DNA from: QALR01 sp045646925
GTDB taxonomy: Bacteria > Bacillota > Clostridia > Oscillospirales > CAG-272
Length of the DNA stretch: 20,802 bases
Direction of reading: 5' to 3'
Assembly: GCA_045646925.1 (NCBI GenBank)
Contig: JAZRLQ010000134.1
Coordinates: forward strand, 1 to 20,802
The position numbers were made by a program, and so were the translations under genes. Under the pieces are notes generated by a model. It searched no databases and was not told the DNA's origin. It was given only the letters and a program-made list of their open reading frames with translations. Below are positions 1 through 6,280 of the stretch, in pieces; the first letter of the stretch is position 1; every line of letters begins with the position of its first letter.

Positions 1-270
1 TCCTGTGCAGGAGCTTCTTCCTGCGCGGGTGCTTCTTCCTGCGCGGGTGCTTCCTCTGCGGGTGCTTCTTCCTGCGCGGGTGCTTCCTCTGCGGGTGCTT
101 CTTCCTGCGCGGGCGCTTCTTCCTGAGCAGGAGCTTCTTCCTGCGCGGGTGCTTCTTCCTGCGCGGGTGCTTCTTCCTGCGCGGGTGCTTCTTCCTGGGC
201 AGGTACTTCTTCCTGCGCGGGTGCTTCTTCCTGCACGGACGCTTCTTCCTGGGCAGGTGCTGCTTCTGCA
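1..270 (-). repeat. About 15 tandem 18/15-bp coding repeats (EEAPAQ)
   Basis: About 15 copies of an 18-bp unit encode Glu-Glu-Ala-Pro-Ala-Gln. Two units are shortened to 15 bp, losing the Gln codon, and a few carry substitutions such as Val for Ala. All length changes are multiples of three, so the frame is kept. The array lies inside the gene starting at 497 and continues beyond the left edge. Confidence 0.9.
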
Positions 271-497
271 GGTTTTTCTTCTGCAGGCGTTTCTTCTACG
301 GGCGCTGCTTCTGCACGTTTTTCTTCTGCGGGCGTTGCAACGCCTTCCGCCTCCATTTTCAGCTGGATCGCGCGAATCACGTCTTCTTCCGTAATTCTGC
401 CATCGCCTCCCGTGGGAACGATCGAAAATACGTCAATTTTATATTGCTGCGCGAGCAACCATGCACGGCGCGCAATTTTAGGAACTCGTTTTACCAT
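1..497 (-). CDS. E3-binding-domain protein with EEAPAQ repeats (partial)
   Basis: Reading the minus strand from ATG at 497, residues about 5-45 form a peripheral subunit-binding (E3-binding) domain. They contain PKIARRAWLLAQQYKID and then TGGDGRITEEDVIRAI, matching the family's pattern of an ARxxA helix, a TGxxGRIT turn and a DV helix. In 2-oxo-acid dehydrogenase E2 subunits this domain follows lipoyl domains, but here it is N-terminal with no lipoyl domain before it. From about residue 60 the protein is Ala/Pro/Glu-rich linker, then about 15 tandem EEAPAQ-type units, open to the window edge, so the C-terminus is unseen. An AAAGGA ribosome binding site lies 9 nt before the ATG, and a strong promoter lies at 577-605. 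Because the domain opens the protein and no acyltransferase is visible, I do not call it an E2; it may be a scaffold or another DNA- or protein-binding adaptor. Confidence 0.8.
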   Translation of the reverse strand, partial: MVKRVPKIARRAWLLAQQYKIDVFSIVPTGGDGRITEEDVIRAIQLKMEAEGVATPAEEKRAEAAPVEETPAEEKPAEAAPAQEEASVQEEAPAQEEVPAQEEAPAQEEAPAQEEAPAQEEAPAQEEAPAQEEAPAEEAPAQEEAPAEEAPAQEEAPAQEEAPAQ

Positions 498-576
498 AAT
501 ATTTTTCCTTTCTGTATCATTGTATTTTATCTTATTTCATTATTTTCTCAAGCTATATGGATCGTGACTATATATA

Positions 577-605
577 AGTATAGCATTTTCCTTTTTGCTT
601 GTCAA
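577..605 (-). promoter_or_regulatory. Sigma-A-type promoter for the repeat protein
   Basis: On the minus strand, TTGACA (605-600) is followed after 17 bp by TATACT (582-577), about 80 nt upstream of the ATG at 497. Confidence 0.8.
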
Positions 606-694
606 CTAAACAGCATAAAAGGATATGTCTTTTTTTCATTTTGTTGCCTTACGAAAAAAATAAAAAGCGTGAGAAACTTTTCCATAAAATTCTA

Positions 695-724
695 TTGACA
701 AATTCACAATTTTCGTTGTATAAT
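695..724 (+). promoter_or_regulatory. guaA promoter
   Basis: TTGACA (695-700) and TATAAT (719-724) are separated by 18 bp and lie about 95 nt upstream of the guaA start. Confidence 0.85.
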
Positions 725-818
725 AATTACATTAAATTACTTGTCGGCTTGTCTATTTTGCGAAAAGCGCAAGTCGAAAAAGATGATTGATTTTTATATT
801 TTTAGGAGGAATACTCGA

Positions 819-1826
819 ATGAATACCAATCTCAGACCGGAATCCATGGCTCGTATTTCCACCCCTGAACTCGCAGAAGCTTTTATCGCAGAACAGATCG
901 CGGAAGTTCGCGCTCAGGTCGGCGACAAAAAGGTTTTGCTTGCGCTTTCCGGCGGTGTTGACTCTTCCGTTGTTGCAGCGCTTCTTCTGAAGGCGATCGG
1001 CAAACAGCTCGTTTGCGTACACGTCAACCACGGCCTCATGCGCAAGAACGAAAGTGAAGCAGTTATTGAAGTTTTCCGCAATCAGCTCGACGCTAACCTT
1101 ATCTACGTTGACGCAACCGACAGATTCCTTGATCTTCTTGCAGGCGTTGCAGATCCCGAACGCAAGCGCAAGATCATCGGCGAAGAATTCATCAACGTAT
1201 TTGCAGACGAAGCTCGTAAGCTCGACGGCGTTTCCTTCCTCGCTCAGGGTACCATTTACCCCGACATTCTCGAAAGCGTTAAGCAGGGCGAAGGCAAGAA
1301 AGCAGTTAAATCCCACCACAACGTAGGCGGACTCCCCGCTGACCTCGCTGAAAAATTCGAGCTCGTTGAACCCTTGAAGCTTCTCTTCAAGGACGAAGTT
1401 CGCGTAGTCGGCAGAACTCTCGGTCTTCCCGCAGCAATGGTTGACCGTCAACCCTTCCCCGGTCCCGGTCTCGGCGTTCGTTGCCTCGGCGCCATCACCC
1501 GTGACAGACTCAACGCGCTTCGCGAAGCAGACGCGATCCTCCGCGAAGAATTCGACAACTGCGGCCTCGCAAAAACCGTATGGCAGTACTTCATCGCCGT
1601 TCCCGATATCAAGAGCGTCGGCGTAAAAGAAGAAAGCCGTTACGAAGGTTGGCCCGCAATCATTCGCGCCGTCAACACAAAGGACGCTATGACTGCTACC
1701 ATCGAAGAGATTCCCTACGCCGTTCTCCACAAAGTAACCAACAGAATCGTTACCGAAGTCGAAGGCATTAACCGCGTTCTCTACGACCTCACTCCCAAGC
1801 CTACCGGCACCATCGAGTGGGAATAA
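819..1826 (+). CDS. guaA: GMP synthase, ATP-pyrophosphatase subunit/domain only
   Basis: This enzyme adenylylates XMP and aminates it to GMP, the last step of guanine nucleotide synthesis. The ATP-pyrophosphatase P-loop SGGVDSS is at residues 44-50. Further on are HHNVGGLP, RQPFPGPGLGVRCLG and the family C-terminus ending in TIEWE, so the synthase half is complete. The ATG at 819 is chosen because AGGAGGA lies 8 nt upstream; the frame is open further back but without conserved sequence. The product has 335 aa, against about 510-520 for usual bacterial GuaA. The N-terminal class I glutaminase domain is absent and no glutaminase gene is in the window. Ammonia or a separate GuaAa-like subunit must supply nitrogen, as in archaeal two-subunit enzymes. 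The 3' end is occupied by an integrated element whose core repeat preserves the last codons and stop. Confidence 0.93.
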   Translation: MNTNLRPESMARISTPELAEAFIAEQIAEVRAQVGDKKVLLALSGGVDSSVVAALLLKAIGKQLVCVHVNHGLMRKNESEAVIEVFRNQLDANLIYVDATDRFLDLLAGVADPERKRKIIGEEFINVFADEARKLDGVSFLAQGTIYPDILESVKQGEGKKAVKSHHNVGGLPADLAEKFELVEPLKLLFKDEVRVVGRTLGLPAAMVDRQPFPGPGLGVRCLGAITRDRLNALREADAILREEFDNCGLAKTVWQYFIAVPDIKSVGVKEESRYEGWPAIIRAVNTKDAMTATIEEIPYAVLHKVTNRIVTEVEGINRVLYDLTPKPTGTIEWE

Positions 1827-1828
1827 TA
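1815..1828 (+). repeat. attL core repeat
   Basis: GAGTGGGAATAATA covers the Glu-Trp-Glu-stop end of guaA plus two bases and is identical to 7004-7017. The bases before it differ between copies (ACCATC on the left, GTTATT on the right), which bounds the crossover region. Confidence 0.85.
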
Positions 1829-1851
1829 CCCCTGCGTTTTTTTGAAATTTC

Positions 1852-1905
1852 AGAACCCAAAAACCCTGTATTTACAAGGCTTTTTGGGTTCTCTCTATTT
1901 TTATA
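1852..1905 (+). terminator. Intrinsic terminator supplied by the element's left end
   Basis: AGAACCCAAAAA (1852-1863) pairs with TTTTTGGGTTCT (1881-1892) as a 12-bp stem, followed by a T-rich tail. It lies inside the element just after guaA and probably now terminates guaA, separating it from the integrase promoter. Confidence 0.8.
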
Positions 1906-1910
1906 CCCTC

Positions 1911-1939
1911 TTGACTTTGCTGAACATTTGTGGTACAAT
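1911..1939 (+). promoter_or_regulatory. Integrase promoter
   Basis: TTGACT (1911-1916), a 17-bp spacer and TACAAT (1934-1939). One TGCTGAACA site (1918-1926) is inside the spacer and TGCGGAACA (1952-1960) is just downstream, so a protein bound there would affect transcription of int. Confidence 0.75.
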
Positions 1940-1960
1940 CAAGGAACAATATGCGGAACA
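1918..1960 (+). repeat. Left-end TGCKGAACA sites (putative integrase arm sites)
   Basis: TGCTGAACA at 1918-1926 and TGCGGAACA at 1952-1960, the latter within ATATGCGGAACA (1949-1960), which recurs exactly at the right end. A partial copy, AAGGAACA, is at 1941-1948. Direct repeats near both ends are typical of the arm sites bound by the N-terminal domain of tyrosine integrases. Confidence 0.6.
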
Positions 1961-1983
1961 ATCTCGGATAGGGGGTAACAAAA

Positions 1984-3216
1984 ATGAAGTACACCACAGT
2001 TTATGTGAAGCAGTTGGAAAGTCGAAAGGGCAAGCCTTGGCAAGCGAGAGCGAAATATAAAGATCTCGATGGCAAGTGGAAAGAAGTCAGCAAAATGATG
2101 ACAGGAGCTAAAGGCAAGAAAGAAGCCTTGAAGTTAGCTGATGAATGGTTAGCACAATTAAATGCCGAAGCTGACTTAATGCCGAATGTAAGTAAAGCCA
2201 AAACAGTAGATGAAATCTATATGGAATTTCTAAAGCACCAATTAGATACAGGCGAAATCGAAAGAAGCACTTACAGTAATAGTATTTACTCCTATAAAAA
2301 ATATATTAGCCCATACTTGGGTGATTATGTTTTTGCTACTGTTGATAGAACTGTTCTTAGCAGTTGGCTTACACAGTTGTATCAATTAGGGCTGGCACAA
2401 AGTACTATTCACTCTGCTTACGCAAGATTGAAGAAGGTTTACAATTACTTCTTTAACAATGGCGAATTGCTAAGAGACCCTTTTAAGGGTGTTAAAATGC
2501 CTAAGAAGGGTGAACCTAAAGTAACACATTTAACCAATGAGCAAATGGATAATGTATTAACTGCTATTTATACCGACTATGAGCCACAAGATCCTATGTA
2601 TGTAGGAATATTGTTAGCATTCTATGCGGGATTAAGACGAGGTGAAATTTGCGGACTTAGGTGGAATGATATAGACTTTTACAAGCATACTATAACAATT
2701 CGCTCGGCTGTTGGTGTAAGCTATGGTGAGAATGGTGATTATACTAAGTCACCTAAAAACAAAAGCTCTAATAGAACATTCCCCATGTTACCACAATTAG
2801 AGCAAGCATTAAAAGAACGCAAGACACTTATTAACCCGCTCGATAGTTGGTATGTTGTGGGAGCGGGTGAAGAGTTTATGCGCCCGCAACAATATAACCG
2901 CTTATTCTGTGAGTTTGTTGAAAGAAACAGCTTAGTTGACGCTTATGGAAAGAAGATAGTTCCCCACGGACTTAGACACAACTTTGCCACAGTAGGTATT
3001 AGAGCGGGTATGGATATTGCAAGCTTAGCACTTATGATGGGACACGCAAGCAGAGCTATGACTTTAGATACCTATGGTGACGCTAACGCAGACGCACTAA
3101 ACCTTGCAAGCGTGAAGCTTAAAGATACTTTTAATGATAATACTGATTACTTCAAGACAGAAGAAGAAGAAGAAGAAGAAGAAGAAGAAGAAGAAGACAA
3201 AAATGAGGTAAGATAG
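1984..3216 (+). CDS. int: Tyrosine-type site-specific integrase
   Basis: This integrase should recombine the circular element's attP with the 3' end of guaA. The order is an N-terminal AP2-like arm-binding domain (about 1-60), a SAM-like core-binding domain (about 70-170) and a catalytic domain (about 185-385). Catalytic residues visible are Arg218 in GLRRGE, a Lys in KSPKNK near residue 256, His328 and Arg331 in HGLRH, His354 in GHAS and the nucleophile Tyr364 in DTYGD, so it looks intact. The start follows AGGGGG about 8 nt upstream. The C-terminal tail is unusual: 12 identical GAA codons give a poly-Glu stretch that family members do not need. The gene lies at the left end reading inward, ends in a bidirectional terminator, and has its own promoter overlapped by putative arm sites, suggesting autoregulation. 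Confidence 0.95.
   Translation: MKYTTVYVKQLESRKGKPWQARAKYKDLDGKWKEVSKMMTGAKGKKEALKLADEWLAQLNAEADLMPNVSKAKTVDEIYMEFLKHQLDTGEIERSTYSNSIYSYKKYISPYLGDYVFATVDRTVLSSWLTQLYQLGLAQSTIHSAYARLKKVYNYFFNNGELLRDPFKGVKMPKKGEPKVTHLTNEQMDNVLTAIYTDYEPQDPMYVGILLAFYAGLRRGEICGLRWNDIDFYKHTITIRSAVGVSYGENGDYTKSPKNKSSNRTFPMLPQLEQALKERKTLINPLDSWYVVGAGEEFMRPQQYNRLFCEFVERNSLVDAYGKKIVPHGLRHNFATVGIRAGMDIASLALMMGHASRAMTLDTYGDANADALNLASVKLKDTFNDNTDYFKTEEEEEEEEEEEEDKNEVR
3160..3195 (+). repeat. (GAA)12 microsatellite in int
   Basis: Twelve perfect GAA triplets encode the poly-glutamate near the integrase C-terminus. They follow the catalytic Tyr364, so length changes by slippage would keep the frame and spare the active site. 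Confidence 0.95.
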
Positions 3217-3257
3217 TTGTTATATTTACAAAGAAGAACAAAAAGAAATAAAAAAGA

Positions 3258-3285
3258 AAAGGGTAAGCTTGCGGGCTTACCCTTT
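3258..3285. terminator. Bidirectional terminator between int and the 131-aa gene
   Basis: AAAGGGTAAGC (3258-3268) pairs with GCTTACCCTTT (3275-3285) around a 6-nt loop, with A- and T-rich flanks on both sides. The two neighbouring genes converge on it. Confidence 0.8.
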
Positions 3286-3290
3286 GTTTA

Positions 3291-3686
3291 TTATTTCTTC
3301 TTATACTTAGCGAGCATTTTGTCGCGGAAAGAAAGCTCCTGTTCTGCTTTACCCTTAATAATTTGAGGGAAGAACTTGTTAGCGAATGCAGAGCGAATAG
3401 AAACAAAAGAAAGCTCTTTTTCCTCGCCCTTCTTTGCGCCCTTCTTGTAGGTTTCTGTCTTTTCAAGAACACTTACAAACCATTCGCCCTCATTATTGGC
3501 TTCAACATAGTTATCAATGAACTCCGCACAGATTTCATCAATAGCAGTAGGCTTAAAGTCAGGATCAATGCGATACTGCTTTTCTACAGTTTCCCAAACA
3601 TAATTACCCTTTTCATTTTTGATAGGTTTTCCCGCTTCATCAAGCTTCTTAACCTTGTGCTTAATAACAGTATACTTAATAGCCAT
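3291..3686 (-). CDS. Hypothetical protein, 131 aa, element cargo
   Basis: I do not recognise this protein. It is soluble, Lys/Glu-rich and without membrane segments or a signal peptide. It begins MAIKYTVIKHKVKK and ends with a basic tail RDKMLAKYKKK. Its expression signals are strong: AAAGGAG lies about 8 nt before the ATG, and a consensus promoter is at 3726-3754. It is the only minus-strand gene of the element. It converges on int and diverges from the serine recombinase. That position, between two recombination genes and with its own promoter, would suit a regulator, an excision factor or an accessory protein, but no motif supports a particular role. Confidence 0.75.
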   Translation of the reverse strand: MAIKYTVIKHKVKKLDEAGKPIKNEKGNYVWETVEKQYRIDPDFKPTAIDEICAEFIDNYVEANNEGEWFVSVLEKTETYKKGAKKGEEKELSFVSIRSAFANKFFPQIIKGKAEQELSFRDKMLAKYKKK

Positions 3687-3725
3687 AACAATCTCCTTTT
3701 GTTATATTTATTTATGAGTATAACT

Positions 3726-3754
3726 ATTATACACTATTTTGAGGGATTTGTCAA
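3726..3754 (-). promoter_or_regulatory. Promoter for the 131-aa hypothetical
   Basis: On the minus strand, TTGACA (3754-3749), a 17-bp spacer and TATAAT (3731-3726), ending 39 bp upstream of the ATG. Both hexamers match the consensus perfectly. Confidence 0.88.
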
Positions 3755-3837
3755 TAGGTGGTTGTATGTTAATGATGAATTAACAATAGGTGCAATTAGT
3801 ATTAAAATTAACCTTACAAGAAATTGTATTAAAACTA

Positions 3838-3866
3838 TTGACAAAACAAGAAATAAGTAGTATAAT
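3838..3866 (+). promoter_or_regulatory. Promoter for the serine recombinase
   Basis: TTGACA (3838-3843), a 17-bp spacer and TATAAT (3861-3866), again a perfect consensus. It is divergent from the promoter at 3726-3754, with about 84 bp between the two -35 boxes. Confidence 0.88.
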
Positions 3867-3918
3867 AAGAATACCAAGAGTAACGAAGGTTAGATTAACT
3901 ACAAGAGAGGTATTGATA

Positions 3919-4605
3919 ATGATTTATGGTTACTGTAGAATTAGTAGAGCTAAGCAGAGTATTGATAGACAGATAAGAAATATTACTGCTATTTATCCTA
4001 CTGCTATTATTATTCAAGAAGTATTTACAAGAACACGCTTAGACAGAAAAGAATGGTGCAAGCTTATGAAAGTAGTTAAGGCGGGTGATACCATTGTTTT
4101 TGATAGTGTAAGCCGAATGAGCGGTAATGCGGAAGATGGCTTTGAAGCCTATGAGAACTTGTATAACAATGGTGTAAGCCTTGTATTTCTCAAAGAGCCA
4201 CATATTAATACAGATACCTATAAGAAAGCACTTGAAAATAATATTGCTCTTACAGGAAGTACAGTAGACTATATCTTAGAAGGTGTTAATAAGTATTTAA
4301 TGGCACTTGCTAAAGAGCAGATTAAGTTAGCATTTGAGCAGAGCGAGAAAGAAGTAAGTGACTTGCACCAAAGAACAAGAGAAGGTATAGAAACCGCTCG
4401 ACTTAATGGCAAGCAAATTGGATTACTGCAAGGAACTAAGCTGACTACTAAAAAGAGTATTAAGGCAAAAGAAGTTATTATGAAGCACTCAGCTGATTTT
4501 AATGGTACTCTTGCTGATACTGATGTAATTACCCTTACAGGACTTTCAAGGAACACCTATTATAAATACAAGCGAGAGCTTAAAGAAGAACAAGACCAAG
4601 AGTAG
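3919..4605 (+). CDS. Serine recombinase, resolvase/invertase family, with a substituted active-site Arg
   Basis: This is a 228-aa protein of the small resolvase/invertase family, which cuts DNA through a serine linkage. The start at 3919 follows GAGAGG, and the catalytic domain opens with YGYCRISRAKQSIDRQ, placing the nucleophile at Ser9 and an active-site Arg at residue 7. Downstream, LDRKEW and the Lys in MKVVKAGD match Arg45 and Lys54 of gamma-delta resolvase. A long helix follows, then a C-terminal HTH including TGLSRNTYYKYK. The motif VSRMSG aligns with the family's DRLxR: the first Arg is kept, but the position of Arg71 is Gly69 (GGT, one base from CGT). Loss of this residue is expected to weaken or abolish catalysis. 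It has its own promoter and terminator, so it is a single-gene unit. It could be a resolvase, a DNA invertase, or now only a DNA-binding protein. Confidence 0.9.
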   Translation: MIYGYCRISRAKQSIDRQIRNITAIYPTAIIIQEVFTRTRLDRKEWCKLMKVVKAGDTIVFDSVSRMSGNAEDGFEAYENLYNNGVSLVFLKEPHINTDTYKKALENNIALTGSTVDYILEGVNKYLMALAKEQIKLAFEQSEKEVSDLHQRTREGIETARLNGKQIGLLQGTKLTTKKSIKAKEVIMKHSADFNGTLADTDVITLTGLSRNTYYKYKRELKEEQDQE

Positions 4606-4614
4606 AATAATAAG

Positions 4615-4639
4615 AGGGCGGGTTATCCCGCCCTTTTTT
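4615..4639 (+). terminator. Terminator of the serine recombinase gene
   Basis: AGGGCGGG (4615-4622) pairs with CCCGCCCT (4627-4634) around a TTAT loop, followed by a T tract. Confidence 0.92.
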
Positions 4640-4666
4640 GATTTTAGAAAAAGTTTTTGATATAAT
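4638..4666 (+). promoter_or_regulatory. Promoter of the structured leader/HTH operon
   Basis: TTGATT (4638-4643), a 17-bp spacer and TATAAT (4661-4666). Transcription would begin near 4673, right at the start of the first large hairpin. Confidence 0.65.
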
Positions 4667-4670
4667 TTTC

Positions 4671-4886
4671 GTAGTAGGAAATAAATGTTGCACTTGGTAG
4701 GACAGTTAGCCACGCTTATCACCTATTGCCACTTGAAAATATTTATTTCCCGAAACTATACCCCCCTACAGGGAGCGAAGTAATTTATTTGTTCTTATAA
4801 TGCCTACCGCTTATTGTCTGCGGCGGTAGGTATTATTATAATAATTTACTCCGACTTTCCGTAGTAGAAAAGAAAAGAGGTTTATA
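4671..4886 (+). promoter_or_regulatory. Structured 5' leader or origin-like region
   Basis: Two large inverted-repeat structures fill this stretch. The first has perfect 10-bp arms, GGAAATAAAT (4677-4686) and ATTTATTTCC (4741-4750), with weaker inner pairing. The second spans about 4772-4852. Its core stem pairs 4799-4810 with 4823-4834 (12 bp with one G-U), and an outer stem pairs 4780-4789 with 4840-4849 with one mismatch. The near-repeat CGTAGTAGR plus a purine run flanks the whole (4670 and 4860). No T tract follows the second hairpin, so it is not a simple terminator. It lies between a promoter and the HTH gene, which suits an RNA leader controlling that operon. A replication or transfer origin is also possible. 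Confidence 0.55.
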
Positions 4887-5075
4887 ATGGATGAATTTTT
4901 AAGAAATGAATGTAAATATCTAAAGTGTTACCAAGGTATTACCTATAAAGAGATAGCAGATTACTTAGGTATTAAGCAAGATAGCTTCTATAATTGGCTT
5001 AAAGGCTACTATGACTTTGGCTATAAGAGAAAAACGCAGTTACAGTACATTATTAGCACCCTAAAGGAGCAATAA
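4887..5075 (+). CDS. Small helix-turn-helix protein, 62 aa
   Basis: Residues about 17-38 (TYKEIADYLGIKQDSFYNWLKG) read as a helix-turn-helix of the kind found in small phage or plasmid regulators; the rest is short flanking helices. AGAGG lies 6 nt before the ATG. It is the first gene after the structured leader and probably co-transcribed with the HNH gene 5 nt downstream. It could be a Cro-like repressor or an excisionase, but its size and motif alone do not distinguish these. Confidence 0.72.
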   Translation: MDEFLRNECKYLKCYQGITYKEIADYLGIKQDSFYNWLKGYYDFGYKRKTQLQYIISTLKEQ

Positions 5076-5080
5076 AGATA

Positions 5081-5551
5081 ATGGAACAAATAAATTACAA
5101 ACGCAGACACGCTATTAAGATCGATTCTATGCAGACAAGAGAATTGAACTTACTGCTTTCTTTTGTGTGGGAAGAAAGCTTAGAGAATGAGGAATGGTAT
5201 GAGATAAAGGGGATGGATGGAAGATATTTTATATCTTCTTTTGGTAGGGTGCTAAGCCTGTGCTTAGATGGTTATAAGCTTCTCCAAGCTTTTGTTTGCG
5301 GGGATGGTTATTATTATGTGGATTTGCGAAAGGATGGCGAGGATCACAAGTGTCGCATTCACCGCTTAGTGGCAGAAGCATTTATAGAAAACCCCAATGG
5401 AAAGCCCATTGTTCACCACAGGGATCTCAACCGCAAAAATAATAATGTATCTAATCTTCAATGGGTAACAGAAGCGGAACACACCGCTCTACACAACAAG
5501 ATCAGAGCGGAAAGATACTTAAGAAGCGAAAATGAAAATCTACTATCTTAA
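5081..5551 (+). CDS. NUMOD4/HNH-type homing-endonuclease-like protein
   Basis: This is a 156-aa protein with the NUMOD4 signature EEWYEIKGMDGRYFISSFGR at about residues 36-55, followed by an HNH_3 nuclease module at about 92-140. The latter shows CRIHRLVAEAF, then HHRDLNRKNN and VSNLQWVT, matching the usual pattern of His, Asn-Asn and NLxWVT. Proteins of this type nick or cut DNA and are common in phages and integrative elements as free-standing homing endonucleases. AAGGAG lies inside the end of the preceding gene, 11 nt before the ATG. The 3' end overlaps the next gene by 20 nt, suggesting coupled translation. The family is clear; the target site is not. Confidence 0.85.
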   Translation: MEQINYKRRHAIKIDSMQTRELNLLLSFVWEESLENEEWYEIKGMDGRYFISSFGRVLSLCLDGYKLLQAFVCGDGYYYVDLRKDGEDHKCRIHRLVAEAFIENPNGKPIVHHRDLNRKNNNVSNLQWVTEAEHTALHNKIRAERYLRSENENLLS

Positions 5552-6107
5552 TTTCAAACCCCAAGCAGATGTAAATTATCTGCATTTGTTTGCGCTCTAT
5601 GACTTGGCACATTACACTCCCGCTTCCAAAGCTTTTGATACTATCCCTTACAGTTCAATATCAAAGCTTGCTAATTTGCTCCCCTTTTCTATTGCTACAC
5701 TTAACAGAATCTTAGCCAATGATGAATACAAACACTTTTTATCTATTGATAAGGATAACAAAATTATTAAATTGAATTGTAGTGTAATAAGAGGAAGTAA
5801 CAATAATTGTTTTGTGCGACTAACCGAGAAAGAAGTTAATCTTTTGCAAGAGCAGAAGGATAACTTATTATGCAAATATTATATATACATGAAATATTAT
5901 TGCTCTATTTCACAATTATCGGGTACTAAACAAGACTTTACCGCCAAACAATTTCTTGCTTCTATTGGATATTCTACAAATTCCAATTCACAATTAGATA
6001 AAATTAGCAGGTATAATAATCTATTAAAAGATAAAGGGTTTATTAGTATTACTACTTATAGAGATGAACAAGGACACACAAGAAATATATATACAATCAA
6101 TCAATGA
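5532..6107 (+). CDS. Winged-helix-like DNA-binding protein, possible replication initiator
   Basis: This 191-aa protein has two HTH-like segments. SSISKLANLLPFSIATLNRIL lies at about residues 37-57. The second, at about 137-175, has KQFLASIGY, then DKISRYNNLLKDKGFI, and ends with a beta-wing-like segment ITTYRDEQGHTRNIYTIN. This layout resembles winged-helix proteins found next to replication modules of phages and plasmids in Bacillota; that match is from memory of the family pattern. It starts inside the HNH gene in another frame with only a weak ribosome binding site, so translational coupling is likely. If it is the element's Rep, the origin could be the structured region at 4671-4886 or the repeats at 6178-6239. 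Confidence 0.6.
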   Translation: MKIYYLNFKPQADVNYLHLFALYDLAHYTPASKAFDTIPYSSISKLANLLPFSIATLNRILANDEYKHFLSIDKDNKIIKLNCSVIRGSNNNCFVRLTEKEVNLLQEQKDNLLCKYYIYMKYYCSISQLSGTKQDFTAKQFLASIGYSTNSNSQLDKISRYNNLLKDKGFISITTYRDEQGHTRNIYTINQ

Positions 6108-6130
6108 ATAAATATTTTGTCTGATCAGTT

Positions 6131-6161
6131 TCTTATAAGTATAACTTAGTACTTTATAAGA
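6131..6161. repeat. Inverted repeat after the winged-helix gene
   Basis: TCTTATAA (6131-6138) pairs with TTATAAGA (6154-6161). No T tract follows, so it is more likely an operator or other DNA site than a terminator. Confidence 0.45.
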
Positions 6162-6177
6162 GATACCTATATTTTGG

Positions 6178-6239
6178 TATAACCCGCTCCCTTAAAATTG
6201 ATAAATCCCTCATCCCATTTATTGATATAACCCGCTCCC
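6178..6239 (+). repeat. Two direct repeats TATAACCCGCTCCC
   Basis: Identical 14-bp copies at 6178-6191 and 6226-6239, 48 bp apart, between the winged-helix gene and the coiled-coil gene. They could be iterons or operators. Confidence 0.75.
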
Positions 6240-6280
6240 CACAATTTGAAAAAATGATTAATAACAAAGGAGATACTACA

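Larger units (their letters stand above)
498..818. other. Divergent intergenic region between repeat protein and guaA
   Basis: This non-coding stretch holds two outward-facing promoters, one for the minus-strand repeat protein (577-605) and one for guaA (695-724). A guaA leader of about 90 nt follows. The leader contains only a small hairpin, with arms TTGCG at 758-762 and CGCAA at 768-772. I see no purine riboswitch core. The short frames here look like chance. Confidence 0.7.

Noticed and set aside
1..270. Possible CRISPR array
   Set aside because: The repeats are directly tandem without spacers and encode protein.
5..394. Plus-strand frame rich in LLPARV repeats
   Set aside because: It is the complement of the EEAPAQ repeat array; the minus strand has the start, ribosome binding site, promoter and domain.
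725..818. Purine riboswitch in the guaA leader
   Set aside because: Only a small 5-bp hairpin is visible; the three-way junction and conserved loops of known purine riboswitches are not there.
753..1730. 325-aa open frame antisense to guaA
   Set aside because: It mirrors the codon pattern of guaA, has no family motif, and guaA is certain on the plus strand.
4671..4886. Retron or self-splicing intron RNA
   Set aside because: No reverse transcriptase is nearby and I see no intron core or splice-site features; the neighbouring HNH gene alone is not enough.
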